64,000 nt of DNA from Lewinellaceae bacterium (GCA_020636025.1 JACJYQ010000010.1:1-64000), one strand, 5' to 3'. Shown: positions 26,203-35,077, counted from the first letter of the stretch. The notes: a model not told the origin generated them from the letters alone. A program made the numbers and translations.

Positions 26203-27807
26203 ATGAAATTCTTTTACTCTTTTTTGATCGCTTTCTTTTCTCTTTCCGCTCTTTCTGTAGCCCAAAATCCCAACCCTGAGTCCGGGGGTATTTGCAATTT
26301 TGCCGGCACCATTTCTCAGGGTGTCTTTGTTGGCCAAAGCAGCAAACATAACCTGGATACCATTATTCTTTGCAGTGGTGACTCTATTTTGATCGAACAC
26401 AATGGAGATGCTGTGCTTTCCGGCGACCCTGTTCCATCTACAGCTGCGGGTATTTTCTTTCCTTTTTACGATTGTCCTCCTACCATTTCAGGAGACAACC
26501 TGCAGGCAATCAATAATTACCCCGGTCCTGGCGACCCTTGCCTTCGTGCAAACCCTGACCCAAACCCCGGGTTTTATGGCACCAAACCGGTACCCAATGG
26601 GGGGGACACCTGGTTTTTCAATGACGAGTCTCTACAGTTTGCCTTTAACGATAACGAGCCATTGCGATTCTTTTATGCCCCAATGACCATTGACGATTGG
26701 ATGAATAAGCAGTTTGAAAAGATAAAAGGATCACCGGGCCCCTGCGTACATGTAAATATTGACGAAGCTTTTTCTGTGCTTTACCTGAATCAGATAAAAG
26801 CCAGTCAGATCAGCACCAATTTTGGCGATGACTGCCTGGGCAAATTCCGCTTGATTGGTGGGTATCCTCAATTTGACCACACGACGGTATTCGATGCTGA
26901 TGTAGCACTTAAAAGTGATCCGAATGTAAAAGCCCTGATTCACAATCCTGATCCCAGTCTATTTGAACAAAGCTCGTTGATTTATTCAGTGACTACTCCT
27001 GGTATTTACACCATTAGTCTGCTGGATCCGGCGAATTGTGGTTTTCAGTTCGATATGGATATGTCGGGCTGTAATTCTTCCGACAATCTGATCATGCTGG
27101 TTGATACCGTTTCAGGCAAAGTAGGCGATACGGTTTGTGTGCCGGTACGGGTCAGAAATTTCGACATTTTCAGCGGCGCCATGTCTTTTTCCTGGGATCC
27201 TGCCTTACTTAGCTATGTGGATGTATCCAATCTTCACCCTGCCATTGCTGATTTCTTTGAGCCATCCACATTTCTAAACACCGATAAAGTGGATATGGGT
27301 ATGCTTGGTGTAGTACTCCTCAATACCATTTCCATTGGCGCACCGATCACCATTCCGGATGATCAAATATTGTTCAATCTGTGCTTCGTGCCTGGCAATG
27401 CAGCCGGCACCTGTGCCACGATTGACATTGGTCCAAATCCCGCACAAATTGCATTCGAAACTACTTCAGGTGCAAAACTGGCCGTAACCAAGTTTGCAGG
27501 AGAGGTTTGCATAGAGCAATCATCGGGCACCCAGGAGATTCCGCTTTCTTTAGACAAGCTTAGCCCAAACCCGGTAAAAGCCGGAGATTTGCTCAGACTT
27601 GATTTGTTTGCAAAGAAAAATTTAGAGGTAAACTTAAGACTACTCAATGAACAGGGTAAAACCGTTAGAGAGCTACACGAAAAGCTGAATTCCGGTAGCA
27701 ATCAACTGGAGATCGCAACAAATTTGCTTTCTCCCGGGGTATATTTTATTGAAATTGTGGATCAAAATAATCATCGATTTAGCACCTGCAAACTGCTTGT
27801 TTATTAA
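26203..27807 (+). CDS. Cohesin-domain protein with a T9SS sorting signal
   Basis: 534 residues from the ATG at 26203, which opens the signal peptide MKFFYSFLIAFFSLSALSVAQ. Residues about 20-300 are a unique beta-rich, Cys-containing region. A cohesin-like domain follows at about 300-440: VSGKVGDTVCVPVRVRNF, FSGAMSFSWDPALLSYV, DDQILFNLCFVPG. The last ~75 residues start LSPNPVKAGDLL and end CKLLVY, a type A T9SS sorting domain. Surface cohesin domains here most likely act as adhesive or scaffolding Ig-like modules; no dockerin protein is seen in the window, so a cellulosome-like role is not supported. Confidence 0.85.
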   Translation: MKFFYSFLIAFFSLSALSVAQNPNPESGGICNFAGTISQGVFVGQSSKHNLDTIILCSGDSILIEHNGDAVLSGDPVPSTAAGIFFPFYDCPPTISGDNLQAINNYPGPGDPCLRANPDPNPGFYGTKPVPNGGDTWFFNDESLQFAFNDNEPLRFFYAPMTIDDWMNKQFEKIKGSPGPCVHVNIDEAFSVLYLNQIKASQISTNFGDDCLGKFRLIGGYPQFDHTTVFDADVALKSDPNVKALIHNPDPSLFEQSSLIYSVTTPGIYTISLLDPANCGFQFDMDMSGCNSSDNLIMLVDTVSGKVGDTVCVPVRVRNFDIFSGAMSFSWDPALLSYVDVSNLHPAIADFFEPSTFLNTDKVDMGMLGVVLLNTISIGAPITIPDDQILFNLCFVPGNAAGTCATIDIGPNPAQIAFETTSGAKLAVTKFAGEVCIEQSSGTQEIPLSLDKLSPNPVKAGDLLRLDLFAKKNLEVNLRLLNEQGKTVRELHEKLNSGSNQLEIATNLLSPGVYFIEIVDQNNHRFSTCKLLVY

Positions 27808-27829
27808 ACTTGCCCGATAAAACACTGGC

Positions 27830-28768
27830 ATGGTTGCAGATCTGATCATATTTCCCCTTGCCCTTTCCTTGCTGCTCATTTCGGCCAGGTATTTCACCGG
27901 TTCCGCCGAAACCATTGGCAAGTGGATGAAACTTCCGGCCTTCGTGATCGGAGTATTCATCGTAGGTATTGGCACATCCTTGCCCGAGCTGACCTCTGGC
28001 ATTCTATCTGTTCATAAGGGTGTTTCGGAAATATTGCCGGGAAACCTGGTAGGCTCAACCATATCCAACCTATTACTGGTAACCGGACTGGGAATTGCCG
28101 TAAACCGCCACGACATTTCACTGGGTAGTACGTATATCTACATAGACCTGCACTATCTGCTAGGAAGTGTGTTTGCGTTTACGGTAATTTCCTACGACGG
28201 GGTAATTTATCCCACAGAAGCCTCTATTGGAGCACTCATTTTTGTGGTGTATAGCATTTATCTGATCAGGGGTGGCAAAGAAGAAGTTTTTCACGACAAG
28301 GAACATGCACATCCGGAATCATTCCCTGTAAAGGCTTTACTAATTTTGCTTGCCGGTGCCACCGGTATTTATTACGGTGCTGAGTGGACGGTACATAGCA
28401 TAGTCGACATGGCTGAAATCCTGGAAGTGCCCAAGTCGATCATAGCACTTACAGCACTTTCTTTGGGGACTACACTCCCCGAGTTGGTGGTGAATATTAC
28501 TGCCATCAAACAGGGGAAATCCGAGATGGCCATTGGTAATGTGCTGGGCTCCTGTATTTTCAACTTGCTGCTTATCCCGGCAGTAGCTTCTTTTTTCGGA
28601 ACGATTACAGTTTCACCCCAGTTGCTGTCTTTTTCGTTACCCGTTATGATCGGAGCCGCCGTATTATTTTACCTGCTTGCCCAGGACAAGCGCATCTCGG
28701 TTTGGGAAGGCATGATGTTCGTGATGCTCTTTTTGCTGTTTATGGTGAAGATTTTTGGACAATTATGA
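27830..28768 (+). CDS. CaCA-family calcium/sodium antiporter (YrbG-like)
   Basis: 312 residues, about ten membrane segments in two inverted halves, each with the alpha-repeat that forms the ion path: GTSLPELTSGIL and GNLVGSTISNLLLV in the first, LGTTLPELVVNI and GNVLGSCIFNLLLI in the second. These transporters export Ca2+ (or exchange K+/Na+) across the inner membrane. The gene starts 22 bp after the cohesin protein gene. Its TGA stop lies inside the first unit of the 7-bp repeat array that follows. Confidence 0.95.
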   Translation: MVADLIIFPLALSLLLISARYFTGSAETIGKWMKLPAFVIGVFIVGIGTSLPELTSGILSVHKGVSEILPGNLVGSTISNLLLVTGLGIAVNRHDISLGSTYIYIDLHYLLGSVFAFTVISYDGVIYPTEASIGALIFVVYSIYLIRGGKEEVFHDKEHAHPESFPVKALLILLAGATGIYYGAEWTVHSIVDMAEILEVPKSIIALTALSLGTTLPELVVNITAIKQGKSEMAIGNVLGSCIFNLLLIPAVASFFGTITVSPQLLSFSLPVMIGAAVLFYLLAQDKRISVWEGMMFVMLFLLFMVKIFGQL

Positions 28769-28866
28769 ATTATGAATTATGAATTATGAATTATGAATTA
28801 TGAATTATGAATTATGAATTATGAATTATGAATTATGAATTATGAATTATGATAATTCATAATTGA
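28761..28866. repeat. Tandem array of 13 AATTATG heptamers with an inverted end
   Basis: 13 perfect copies of AATTATG from 28761 to 28851, then ATAATTCATAATTG, an inverted version of the unit. It starts within the stop codon of the exchanger gene and ends at the stop of the convergent DUF4129 gene. Confidence 0.95.
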
Positions 28867-29721
28867 CTAAAGTAAGGAAAGAAAGCTCGTAAACCCTGGC
28901 TCAAGGTTTAGGAATGTGGACTTATCCATCTCTTCATTTCCATACCAGGCTTTTTCGAATGTCCTGGTGCAATCACGGAAAGCGGCGTTGTGCGCGTGCG
29001 TACGCATTTCGCGCAGGTAATCGCGGTTGGTTTTCTCCTTCGACCATTTTATCGCGCCGCTTTCAGATAACTTTTTTATGATTTGCAGGTAATACAGCCG
29101 GATACACTGAGGATAGTTTTCAGCGGCTTTGGCCTCACGCAGAAAACGCTCCAGATCGGTTTCGTGTATGTATTCATCCACATTCTCGCTGGTAATAATG
29201 GTGCCGTCTTCTGCCCTGATGATCTTTTTATTCCGCGGCGCCTGCAGCGTTTTGTAAATAGCAAATGCAATGCCTGCAATGCCTATAATAATGGCCAGTA
29301 CCTGTAAGAGCTCTCCCCAAAATCGGGTGGAATCGTTCCAGTTTACCCCAGAAAAGTCAGGAGCAGTTTCCTCCTTTTTTTTCTCCTGGGGAACATCGTC
29401 GCTATAATCCAGCTTTCCGGAAGCTTTGCTCCATTGCTCATTCCGAATCTCGCGTTTTTCAACATGACTTACAGGCGGGGGATTATATGGTTGCCTTTCA
29501 TACAAATCGTCGTCGTAATATGGCTCTTCATCTTCAGTGTAGGATTCATCCAGTTCCTGTAACTCCTGATAGGCAGAATCCACCGGAATGGCTTCTTGCT
29601 CGTTTTGGGAGAATATGGGTGTGCTTAAAACCAATAGCAGGCAACATATATACATGATCCCAGTGGTTAAGCGCCACCAGATTCTGGGAGAAACTATTTG
29701 CATGCACTGATTTAAAGTCAT
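28867..29721 (-). CDS. DUF4129-domain membrane protein
   Basis: 284 residues. A signal or anchor segment (MYICCLLLVLSTPIFSQ) is followed by an acidic, disordered stretch (ESYTEDEEPYYDDD) and a second membrane segment (FWGELLQVLAIIIGIAGIAFAIY) near residue 140. The C-terminal ~90 residues match DUF4129: RFLREAKAAENYPQCIRLYYLQIIKKL, NRDYLREM, TRTFEKAWYG. In many bacteria DUF4129 proteins are encoded with MoxR ATPase, DUF58 and SpoIIM-type proteins, as here on both sides. The set is suspected to assemble a membrane-associated complex of unknown role. Confidence 0.83.
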   Translation of the reverse strand: MTLNQCMQIVSPRIWWRLTTGIMYICCLLLVLSTPIFSQNEQEAIPVDSAYQELQELDESYTEDEEPYYDDDLYERQPYNPPPVSHVEKREIRNEQWSKASGKLDYSDDVPQEKKKEETAPDFSGVNWNDSTRFWGELLQVLAIIIGIAGIAFAIYKTLQAPRNKKIIRAEDGTIITSENVDEYIHETDLERFLREAKAAENYPQCIRLYYLQIIKKLSESGAIKWSKEKTNRDYLREMRTHAHNAAFRDCTRTFEKAWYGNEEMDKSTFLNLEPGFTSFLSLL

Positions 29722-29830
29722 GTAGGTATAAACGAAAGTTTTATGCCTTGGTTGCCTAGTGTGTTGTACAGCCTTGAAGGCGATGCATATATCTCGGATG
29801 CTTTTTCACCCTCTTCGGTTTTTTCCCTCT

Positions 29831-29877
29831 CCCCGGATTGAAATCCGGGGTTATTTGTGGTTGACCCTTTCAGGGTC
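29831..29877. repeat. REP-like palindrome pair (CCCCGGATTG... and GACCCT...)
   Basis: Perfect-arm palindrome 29831-29850 (CCCCGGATT/AATCCGGGG) followed by 29863-29877 (GACCCT-TTC-AGGGTC). The first is clearly related to the three palindromes at 43583-43671. Located between the DUF4129 and SpoIIM genes; a RAYT-linked origin is inference, as no such transposase is present. Confidence 0.75.
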
Positions 29878-29925
29878 TTTTATTGTTTGAAAAATGGTGA
29901 TTTGCCTTGTGATTAAAATCACATC

Positions 29926-29961
29926 ATCAATCATGTAATCATAAATCGTCAATCGTCAATC
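29926..29961. repeat. Degenerate 7-bp-period array
   Basis: Units ATCATGTA, ATCATAA, ATCGTCA, ATCGTCA, ATCAATA follow each other at 7-8 bp spacing between the REP-like palindromes and the SpoIIM stop. Confidence 0.6.
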
Positions 29962-29989
29962 AATAGCCAGCCTCACCCGGGATTGATGC

Positions 29990-31879
29990 CTACTCTCTTG
30001 CAAGCCCTCGTATCTGCCTTGCTTTTCCAACCTGTTCAATTCCAGCATGCAAATTACCTGCATCTGAAATTTCCCGGTAAGAAAACAATTGAAAAACGCC
30101 ACAAAAAGCCAGAAAAGCAAAGAAGCAATATAAAAGAAAAGCGGCTACAGTCGCTGTAGTGACCACCATAAAGGTTCTCAAAGCGCCCTCTTCGGGAGGT
30201 ACCAGCCAGCGGAAAAGTTCCAATGCCATTTCCCAGATTGGCGTATCGAGAAACAGGAAAACCAATAATGTCAAGTTTATCATAAGCAATCCCAGTACAA
30301 AGGAAGTGCCCCATCTGATCATTTTGAAAGCTCGCAAAAAGGCATATACCGGATTTGTCCGTTCAAACCAAATTACCGCTTGCCACAGCGCAAGAAAAGG
30401 GAAGGCAAACATGGCATACAGCCATAAAAGCCCAGGGTCGTGTACGTTAAATACCAAAAGCACAGCTGGTCCAACAACAGCCATATACGGAATCCGGATT
30501 AGTAGATTCCGCACTCTGCCCATGGTATTTTCCTCGAGTTCTACAGTGTCTGCCGGACGAACTGATTTAAGTACTTCTCTTTCAATTACACGAAACGCAC
30601 TTATAAACACGAATACCAGCAACAACAATTGCAGGTAATACAAATAAGGCACTTTTTCATTACCGAAAAAGTCGATCATGCCATACCATACCCCCCACAT
30701 GCTTCTTCGAAAAGGAAACAACTCTGTGAGGGATTCCGAGGCAAAAAGCATGACATAGCCAATGAAAACACCCACTCCGATCAAACAATTCAGGAATATT
30801 CGCCTGGCATTTCGACGCATCATGGTCACTGCATCACCAAATATTTCACCGGAGGTTTTTATCTGCGAAAACCCAAGTGGTTCGGTTTTGTCAGGGGGTA
30901 GTTCACTGCCTTGTTCAGCTTTCGAAAAAGCCCCTGTTCTGGCCTTGTGCCAGGGTAGCCACACAAAATACCAAATCACAAAAAACAAAGAAGTTGCGAT
31001 GAACAAACCCCGTATGAAATCGGGTGTTTCCGTATATCGCGTCAGGAAACCTTCAAATATGGCAGCCAGGACAATGATGGGCACAATTCCCAGAAAAATA
31101 ACGAGGCCCTGTCGCATGGAAATCTGAAAAGCCTGTACCCGGCGGTATGTACCAGGGAACAACAAGCCCGAGCCGGCAACCAGTCCGGCCGCTCCGGCTA
31201 TGATGATCGCGCTGATCTCCAGGGTGCCGTGAATCCATACCGTTAGAAAGGATTCCCAAAACAACCCTTTTTGGATAAAAAAGTATTGAAACGCCCCAAT
31301 CATGATGCCGTTGTACAGCATGATCAGCAAAGTACCGATGGAGGCAATCACGCCAAATATTGCCGTTCTGAATGCAACAAAGAGGTTATTGGCTGCGATA
31401 CCGACCGTCATACCCAGTGGCGCCGATTCCTTGTACACAGCCATTGGATCGCCTTTTTCGATGTTCTCAATGGTCATATCCACATATCCATCGCCCAGGA
31501 TGACCCGAGCAAATTCCGGATTGATGATGCTGGAAAGCACACCAATGGTAAACGCCAGTGCAAAAACAGAGAATGACAGCAACAAGGCCCGCCGGGTTTC
31601 CCACATGGTTTTGGGCAATGTTTCGGTCCAGAATAGCCGCAGCCGTTCCACCGGAAAACGTTTGCCTTTGTATATGTTGTGAAAGACCCGCTGTGCCAGA
31701 ATATTCAGAAAAACCCGCACCGAGCGATTCGGGTAAAAGGTTCTTGCATAGGAAAGATCATCGGTGATCTCGATGAACAGGCGGTTCAGCTTATCGGGAT
31801 CACGCTTGTTGTTGCGGAGCATATCTTCAAACTCCGACCATTTTTCCTTGTTTTGGGATATGAATTTGGTCTCTTTCAC
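29990..31879 (-). CDS. SpoIIM-like (stage II sporulation protein M family) membrane protein
   Basis: 629 residues. The N-terminal half matches SpoIIM-type proteins of non-sporulating bacteria: FISQNKEKWSEFEDML, DDLSYARTFYPN, WETRRALLLSFSVFALAF, then GMTVGIAANNLFVAFR and LFWESFLTVWIHGTLEISAIIIAG. Most relatives end near residue 330; this one carries a second ~290-residue multi-pass half. About 12 membrane segments in total. It lies on the same strand as the DUF4129 gene and opposite the DUF58 gene, the usual partners. Biological role in Bacteroidota unknown; a membrane complex with a MoxR ATPase is the common proposal. Confidence 0.85.
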   Translation of the reverse strand: MKETKFISQNKEKWSEFEDMLRNNKRDPDKLNRLFIEITDDLSYARTFYPNRSVRVFLNILAQRVFHNIYKGKRFPVERLRLFWTETLPKTMWETRRALLLSFSVFALAFTIGVLSSIINPEFARVILGDGYVDMTIENIEKGDPMAVYKESAPLGMTVGIAANNLFVAFRTAIFGVIASIGTLLIMLYNGIMIGAFQYFFIQKGLFWESFLTVWIHGTLEISAIIIAGAAGLVAGSGLLFPGTYRRVQAFQISMRQGLVIFLGIVPIIVLAAIFEGFLTRYTETPDFIRGLFIATSLFFVIWYFVWLPWHKARTGAFSKAEQGSELPPDKTEPLGFSQIKTSGEIFGDAVTMMRRNARRIFLNCLIGVGVFIGYVMLFASESLTELFPFRRSMWGVWYGMIDFFGNEKVPYLYYLQLLLLVFVFISAFRVIEREVLKSVRPADTVELEENTMGRVRNLLIRIPYMAVVGPAVLLVFNVHDPGLLWLYAMFAFPFLALWQAVIWFERTNPVYAFLRAFKMIRWGTSFVLGLLMINLTLLVFLFLDTPIWEMALELFRWLVPPEEGALRTFMVVTTATVAAFLLYCFFAFLAFCGVFQLFSYREISDAGNLHAGIEQVGKARQIRGLARE

Positions 31880-32068
31880 GGTACAAGTTTACTATGATTT
31901 ACCTTGATTCTTGTGATTAAAGTGATTTGGGTTAGGTGAATTCTTGATTATTGGGTGTTTTGCTGCGTTTGATGTGGTAATATGCTTGGTTGAAGATGTT
32001 GAATTAAATTTTGTTCAGAACAAAGGCTGCATTAATCAAATTTTCCAAAACAATCACGGTTGCCAACT

Positions 32069-32177
32069 TTGTCGTGCTATAAGCACCCGTCAATTCTAAG
32101 TGCGCTGCATGTGCGAATGCTGCATTCTAACTTTACTTTTTCCCACGTAAAGTGGACATGTGCATACAGCACGACAA
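32069..32177. mobile_element. MITE/REPIN-like palindromic element, copy A
   Basis: 109 bp with terminal inverted repeats TTGTCGTGCT...AGCACGACAA. It aligns along its whole length with copy B at 36595-36704, and the similarity reaches ~25 bp into the left flank (CCAAAACAATCAC). Noncoding; no target duplication was identified. Confidence 0.8.
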
Positions 32178-32296
32178 GGCTCTTCGGTTAATAATCGGGA
32201 AACCAAATAAACAATGAGGTAATGCCATACCAGATTACATCTTCATCTTAAAGAGCAAAGCAGTACAACAAAAATACAGCCTTCAACATTTGCCCC

Positions 32297-32304
32297 TATC
32301 TTTG
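32297..32304 (+). promoter_or_regulatory. -7 promoter box (TATCTTTG) of the DUF58 gene
   Basis: Exact TAnnTTTG match; the implied leader to the ATG at 32435 is about 125 nt. Confidence 0.45.
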
Positions 32305-32434
32305 TTCACCTGAACACCTGCAATCATTCACTATTAAAGACGCCCCCCTTCAAAACTTATTACGGTACGAACAGTTTACTTCTGATAAATCAATCAGTGC
32401 AATCCCTTAATCCATAAAAATCTCTGATCCAAGA

Positions 32435-33373
32435 ATGAGTGAAATATTAGAAACCCAACCTATCCGCGCGCTTGGCAGCAACCTTGAATTACTGGCTCAA
32501 CAGGTCGTGGAAGGATTTATTGTAGGCTTGCACCGCAGTCCGTTTCACGGCTTTTCCGTGGAATTTGCCGAGCACCGATTGTACAACAACGGAGAAAGCA
32601 CCCGTAACATCGATTGGAAAGTATATGCACGTACCGACAAGCTTTTTGTAAAGCGCTTTGAAGAAGAAACCAATCTGCGCTGCCACATTGTGGTGGATGC
32701 TTCTTCCACCATGTATTACCCCTGGGATGACAAAAATCCACAGAAACACAAATACGAGAATAAATTCTGTTTTGCAGCCCAATCGGCCGCCGTGCTGATG
32801 AATGCCCTGCGCCGCCAACGCGATGCTTTCGGACTTACGTTATTTGATGACGAGGTGCGATTCAGCAGTACAGCTAAATCCAGTACGGTACACTACCGTT
32901 TGTTGCTCTCTCAACTGGTTGACAAGATTGAAAACCCCGAGCTTAACCACAGCACGGAGCTTTCGGCCAGTCTGCACCAGATTGCAGAAAAGATACACCG
33001 TCGCTCCCTGGTGGTGATTTTCACCGATGTGATGGAGCATCCCGACAAGGCAGATGATCTTTTTGCCGCCTTGCAGCACCTGCGCTATGCCAAACACGAG
33101 GTAATCCTTTTCCACGTGACCGATAAAAGCAAGGAGCTGGATTTTGAATTTGAAAACCGGCCCTACCTATTTGTCGATATGGAAAACGGCGAAGAAGTAC
33201 GCTTACAGCCAAATCAGGTGAAAGAATTCTACACCAAACAGGTGAATGCCTTTACCGAGCAGTTGCGCATGAAATGCCTGCAGTTTAAAATCGACTTTGT
33301 GGAGGCCGATATTAACAAAGGTTTTGTGCCGATTTTGCAGACCTGGATGGCGAAACGGGCGCGGATGGGGTGA
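32435..33373 (+). CDS. DUF58-domain protein (vWA-like)
   Basis: 312 residues, soluble. The DUF58 signature is HGFSVEFAEHRLYNNGESTRNIDWKVYARTDKLFVKRFEEETNLR at about residues 35-80, followed by a von Willebrand A-like core: CHIVVDASSTMYY (a MIDAS-like DxSxT/S variant), AAVLMNALRRQRDAFGLTLFDD and RSLVVIFTDVMEH. DUF58 proteins typically work with MoxR AAA+ ATPases in assembly or activation of metalloenzymes and envelope complexes. No moxR gene is in the window, but SpoIIM and DUF4129 partners lie upstream on the other strand. Confidence 0.93.
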   Translation: MSEILETQPIRALGSNLELLAQQVVEGFIVGLHRSPFHGFSVEFAEHRLYNNGESTRNIDWKVYARTDKLFVKRFEEETNLRCHIVVDASSTMYYPWDDKNPQKHKYENKFCFAAQSAAVLMNALRRQRDAFGLTLFDDEVRFSSTAKSSTVHYRLLLSQLVDKIENPELNHSTELSASLHQIAEKIHRRSLVVIFTDVMEHPDKADDLFAALQHLRYAKHEVILFHVTDKSKELDFEFENRPYLFVDMENGEEVRLQPNQVKEFYTKQVNAFTEQLRMKCLQFKIDFVEADINKGFVPILQTWMAKRARMG

Positions 33374-33391
33374 ATTTGTATGTTTCTTTTA

Positions 33392-33450
33392 TCGGCAGAG
33401 CCGATGCGAATAGTATGTCACAAGGCTAAAGAGCCTTGCGCCAACTGGGA
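33392..33450 (+). repeat. Two-hairpin palindromic element, left flank of the PASTA cassette
   Basis: TCGGC-aga-GCCGA (33392-33404), then CAAGGCT-AAAG-AGCCTTG (33421-33438) followed by CGCCAACTGG. The order, spacing and linking bases (GTCAC, GCGCCA-CTGG or -GCGG) match the element at 34990-35048 read in the opposite direction. Confidence 0.75.
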
Positions 33451-33456
33451 TGTGAA

Positions 33457-34890
33457 TTATAAAGATAGATACAACTTAATTGTTTCATATCTTCCAACAA
33501 GCTTAGGGCTACCTTTATCAATAGGTTTTGGGTCTTGGGCAACTACTTTAAATGGCTCGGCATCCTTCTCATTAGAAATTTCATTATTTGTTTTATATAT
33601 AAATGCTTTATATCTTAAATTTTTAGATTCCAAAGCTTTTTTGGCTTCTTTATAGGTCTTGGTCACTAGATCAGGTACTGTTACAAAGATTCCTTTTTCA
33701 GAAGAATTTGAATGCGTTTGAATTTTTCTATAATCTTCAGCTGAATTAGTTTTTCTAATACCTTCTTCTAATTTAGGGCTTTCCAAAGTCAAATAAATTT
33801 TAGAGCCTTCATTCACCAAATTATTTTCTTTTAACTTTCCAAGTTGTTTATAGGAAGGGTATTGTGATTTAACAATATAATTATCATATAATTTTGAAGA
33901 GTTTGAAATAGAATATAAAACATATTCAGAACTATATTTAGCAGAACAGTGTAACTTATATCCTTGTAATATTTTTTTAGCATCTCTATAAGTTTTACCT
34001 ATCAAGAAAGGTACAATTGTTTTTTTTATAATAACAGGCGGGCTAATAGGCTTTTGAGGTATTATACTTGGGTCTTTGTCTTGATTATGTTTAATTTCCA
34101 GTTCCTTCTCTATCGGATCAGTTTTACTTTTTTGTCCTGCAATGAAGATTTCGTTTCTAACTTCTATTCCCATCCAGATTACTAAAAGAGGAACTACAAA
34201 ATTTATTAATCCTCCAAGATTAGACAATAATTTAGAAAGCCCACCGGTAAACTTTATTTTATTTTCTAAATATTTTGGTCTAATAGTTTGGACAAACTTC
34301 TCTAACCTAACTCCTTTTCCACCAATTCTATATCTAAAATTCCATAGCCTATTTTGTTTCACCCAAATATTTAATGGAATTTCTTCAACTGTCTCTAAAT
34401 ACCAATAAGTATTTAAAATATTGGATGGAAGTTCTTTTAATAATTTTAAAGAGGATAGAGGGACTTTTAATACATGGTCGCTGCTTACACCATGAACAGA
34501 TGATTTGATTTCTTGTATAAAAAAAATGTTTTGATTGGTTAAAACAGCAATGTCCGTTTTTGGATTTAAATATTGATTGATTTTATATATTATGTAGGCA
34601 AAGAGCCCTCCTATAAGAATATAAGCAATTCCTTCACTAGTAAATACCTTTTCCAAAAAAGGAGGAATTACTCTTTCGCCAATTAATTCACTCACTTTTT
34701 CAAATATATTTATTCCAACAATAAATATAACTCCTAATAATATATATTTCCACGAAGTTTTTCCTTTTACGGCAGTAATATTTACAAGTGTTACAGCAAT
34801 CACTTTTTTCTCAGAACCTAGAGATTTAATTAAGGCTTCTACATTTTTAAAAACCTTATCGCTGCTGTATTTTTCAATTAGTTGAGACAT
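33457..34890 (-). CDS. AT-rich membrane protein with PH-like and two PASTA domains
   Basis: 477 residues. Two membrane segments (about 46-64, 87-107), a soluble region with a PH-like fold (TDIAVLTNQNIFFIQEI...), a third segment (about 225-245), a charged linker, then two PASTA-like repeats: IVPFLIGKTYRDAKKIL (about 290-375) and VTVPDLVTKTYKEAKKALES (about 400-477). PASTA domains usually bind peptidoglycan fragments and sit on Ser/Thr kinases or penicillin-binding proteins; no kinase or transpeptidase is present here. Base composition is far more AT-rich than neighbours, and inverted copies of a palindromic element lie on both sides, suggesting acquired DNA. Function unknown; a cell-wall sensing membrane protein is an inference. 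Confidence 0.72.
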   Translation of the reverse strand: MSQLIEKYSSDKVFKNVEALIKSLGSEKKVIAVTLVNITAVKGKTSWKYILLGVIFIVGINIFEKVSELIGERVIPPFLEKVFTSEGIAYILIGGLFAYIIYKINQYLNPKTDIAVLTNQNIFFIQEIKSSVHGVSSDHVLKVPLSSLKLLKELPSNILNTYWYLETVEEIPLNIWVKQNRLWNFRYRIGGKGVRLEKFVQTIRPKYLENKIKFTGGLSKLLSNLGGLINFVVPLLVIWMGIEVRNEIFIAGQKSKTDPIEKELEIKHNQDKDPSIIPQKPISPPVIIKKTIVPFLIGKTYRDAKKILQGYKLHCSAKYSSEYVLYSISNSSKLYDNYIVKSQYPSYKQLGKLKENNLVNEGSKIYLTLESPKLEEGIRKTNSAEDYRKIQTHSNSSEKGIFVTVPDLVTKTYKEAKKALESKNLRYKAFIYKTNNEISNEKDAEPFKVVAQDPKPIDKGSPKLVGRYETIKLYLSL

Positions 34891-34989
34891 TGTTAATAAT
34901 GATTTTTAAAAGAAATTCTAACGAATAGATTTTTGCTAATAATATTCAATTAAAAAATATAAAGAGTTCTCAGACATTTATTTTCTTGT

Positions 34990-35048
34990 TACGCCGCTGG
35001 CGCGATGCTCCAGCATCGTGACTTTACATTACCGCCGGCTCTGCCGGC
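34990..35048 (-). repeat. Two-hairpin palindromic element, right flank of the PASTA cassette
   Basis: CGATGCT-cc-AGCATCG (35003-35018) and GCCGGC-tct-GCCGGC (35034-35048). In reverse complement it aligns with the left flank at 33392-33450: hairpin, ~17-bp spacer ending GTCAC, hairpin, GCGCCA. Confidence 0.75.
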
Positions 35049-35077
35049 AAACGCAAAGCGATATTACTAAATAAAAC

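Larger units (their letters stand above)
31880..32434. other. 555-bp intergenic region between SpoIIM and DUF58 genes
   Basis: Divergent promoter region. It opens with GATTN-type units at about 9-bp spacing (31895-31930), holds one 109-bp MITE-like copy at 32069-32177, and ends with a TATCTTTG promoter box at 32297. No gene was seen. Confidence 0.6.

Noticed and set aside
26203..27807. Cellulosome scaffoldin
   Set aside because: Only one cohesin-like domain, no dockerin or carbohydrate-active enzymes nearby, and a T9SS signal instead of typical scaffoldin features.
28761..28866. Short regular repeats that might suggest a CRISPR array
   Set aside because: The units are 7 bp and contiguous, without unique spacers, and no cas genes are present.
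29990..31879. A sporulation gene indicating a spore former
   Set aside because: SpoIIM-like proteins are common in non-sporulating Bacteroidota, and no other sporulation genes are present.
33457..34890. PASTA protein as a Ser/Thr kinase or penicillin-binding protein
   Set aside because: No kinase or transpeptidase motifs are present; only membrane segments, a PH-like part and PASTA repeats.
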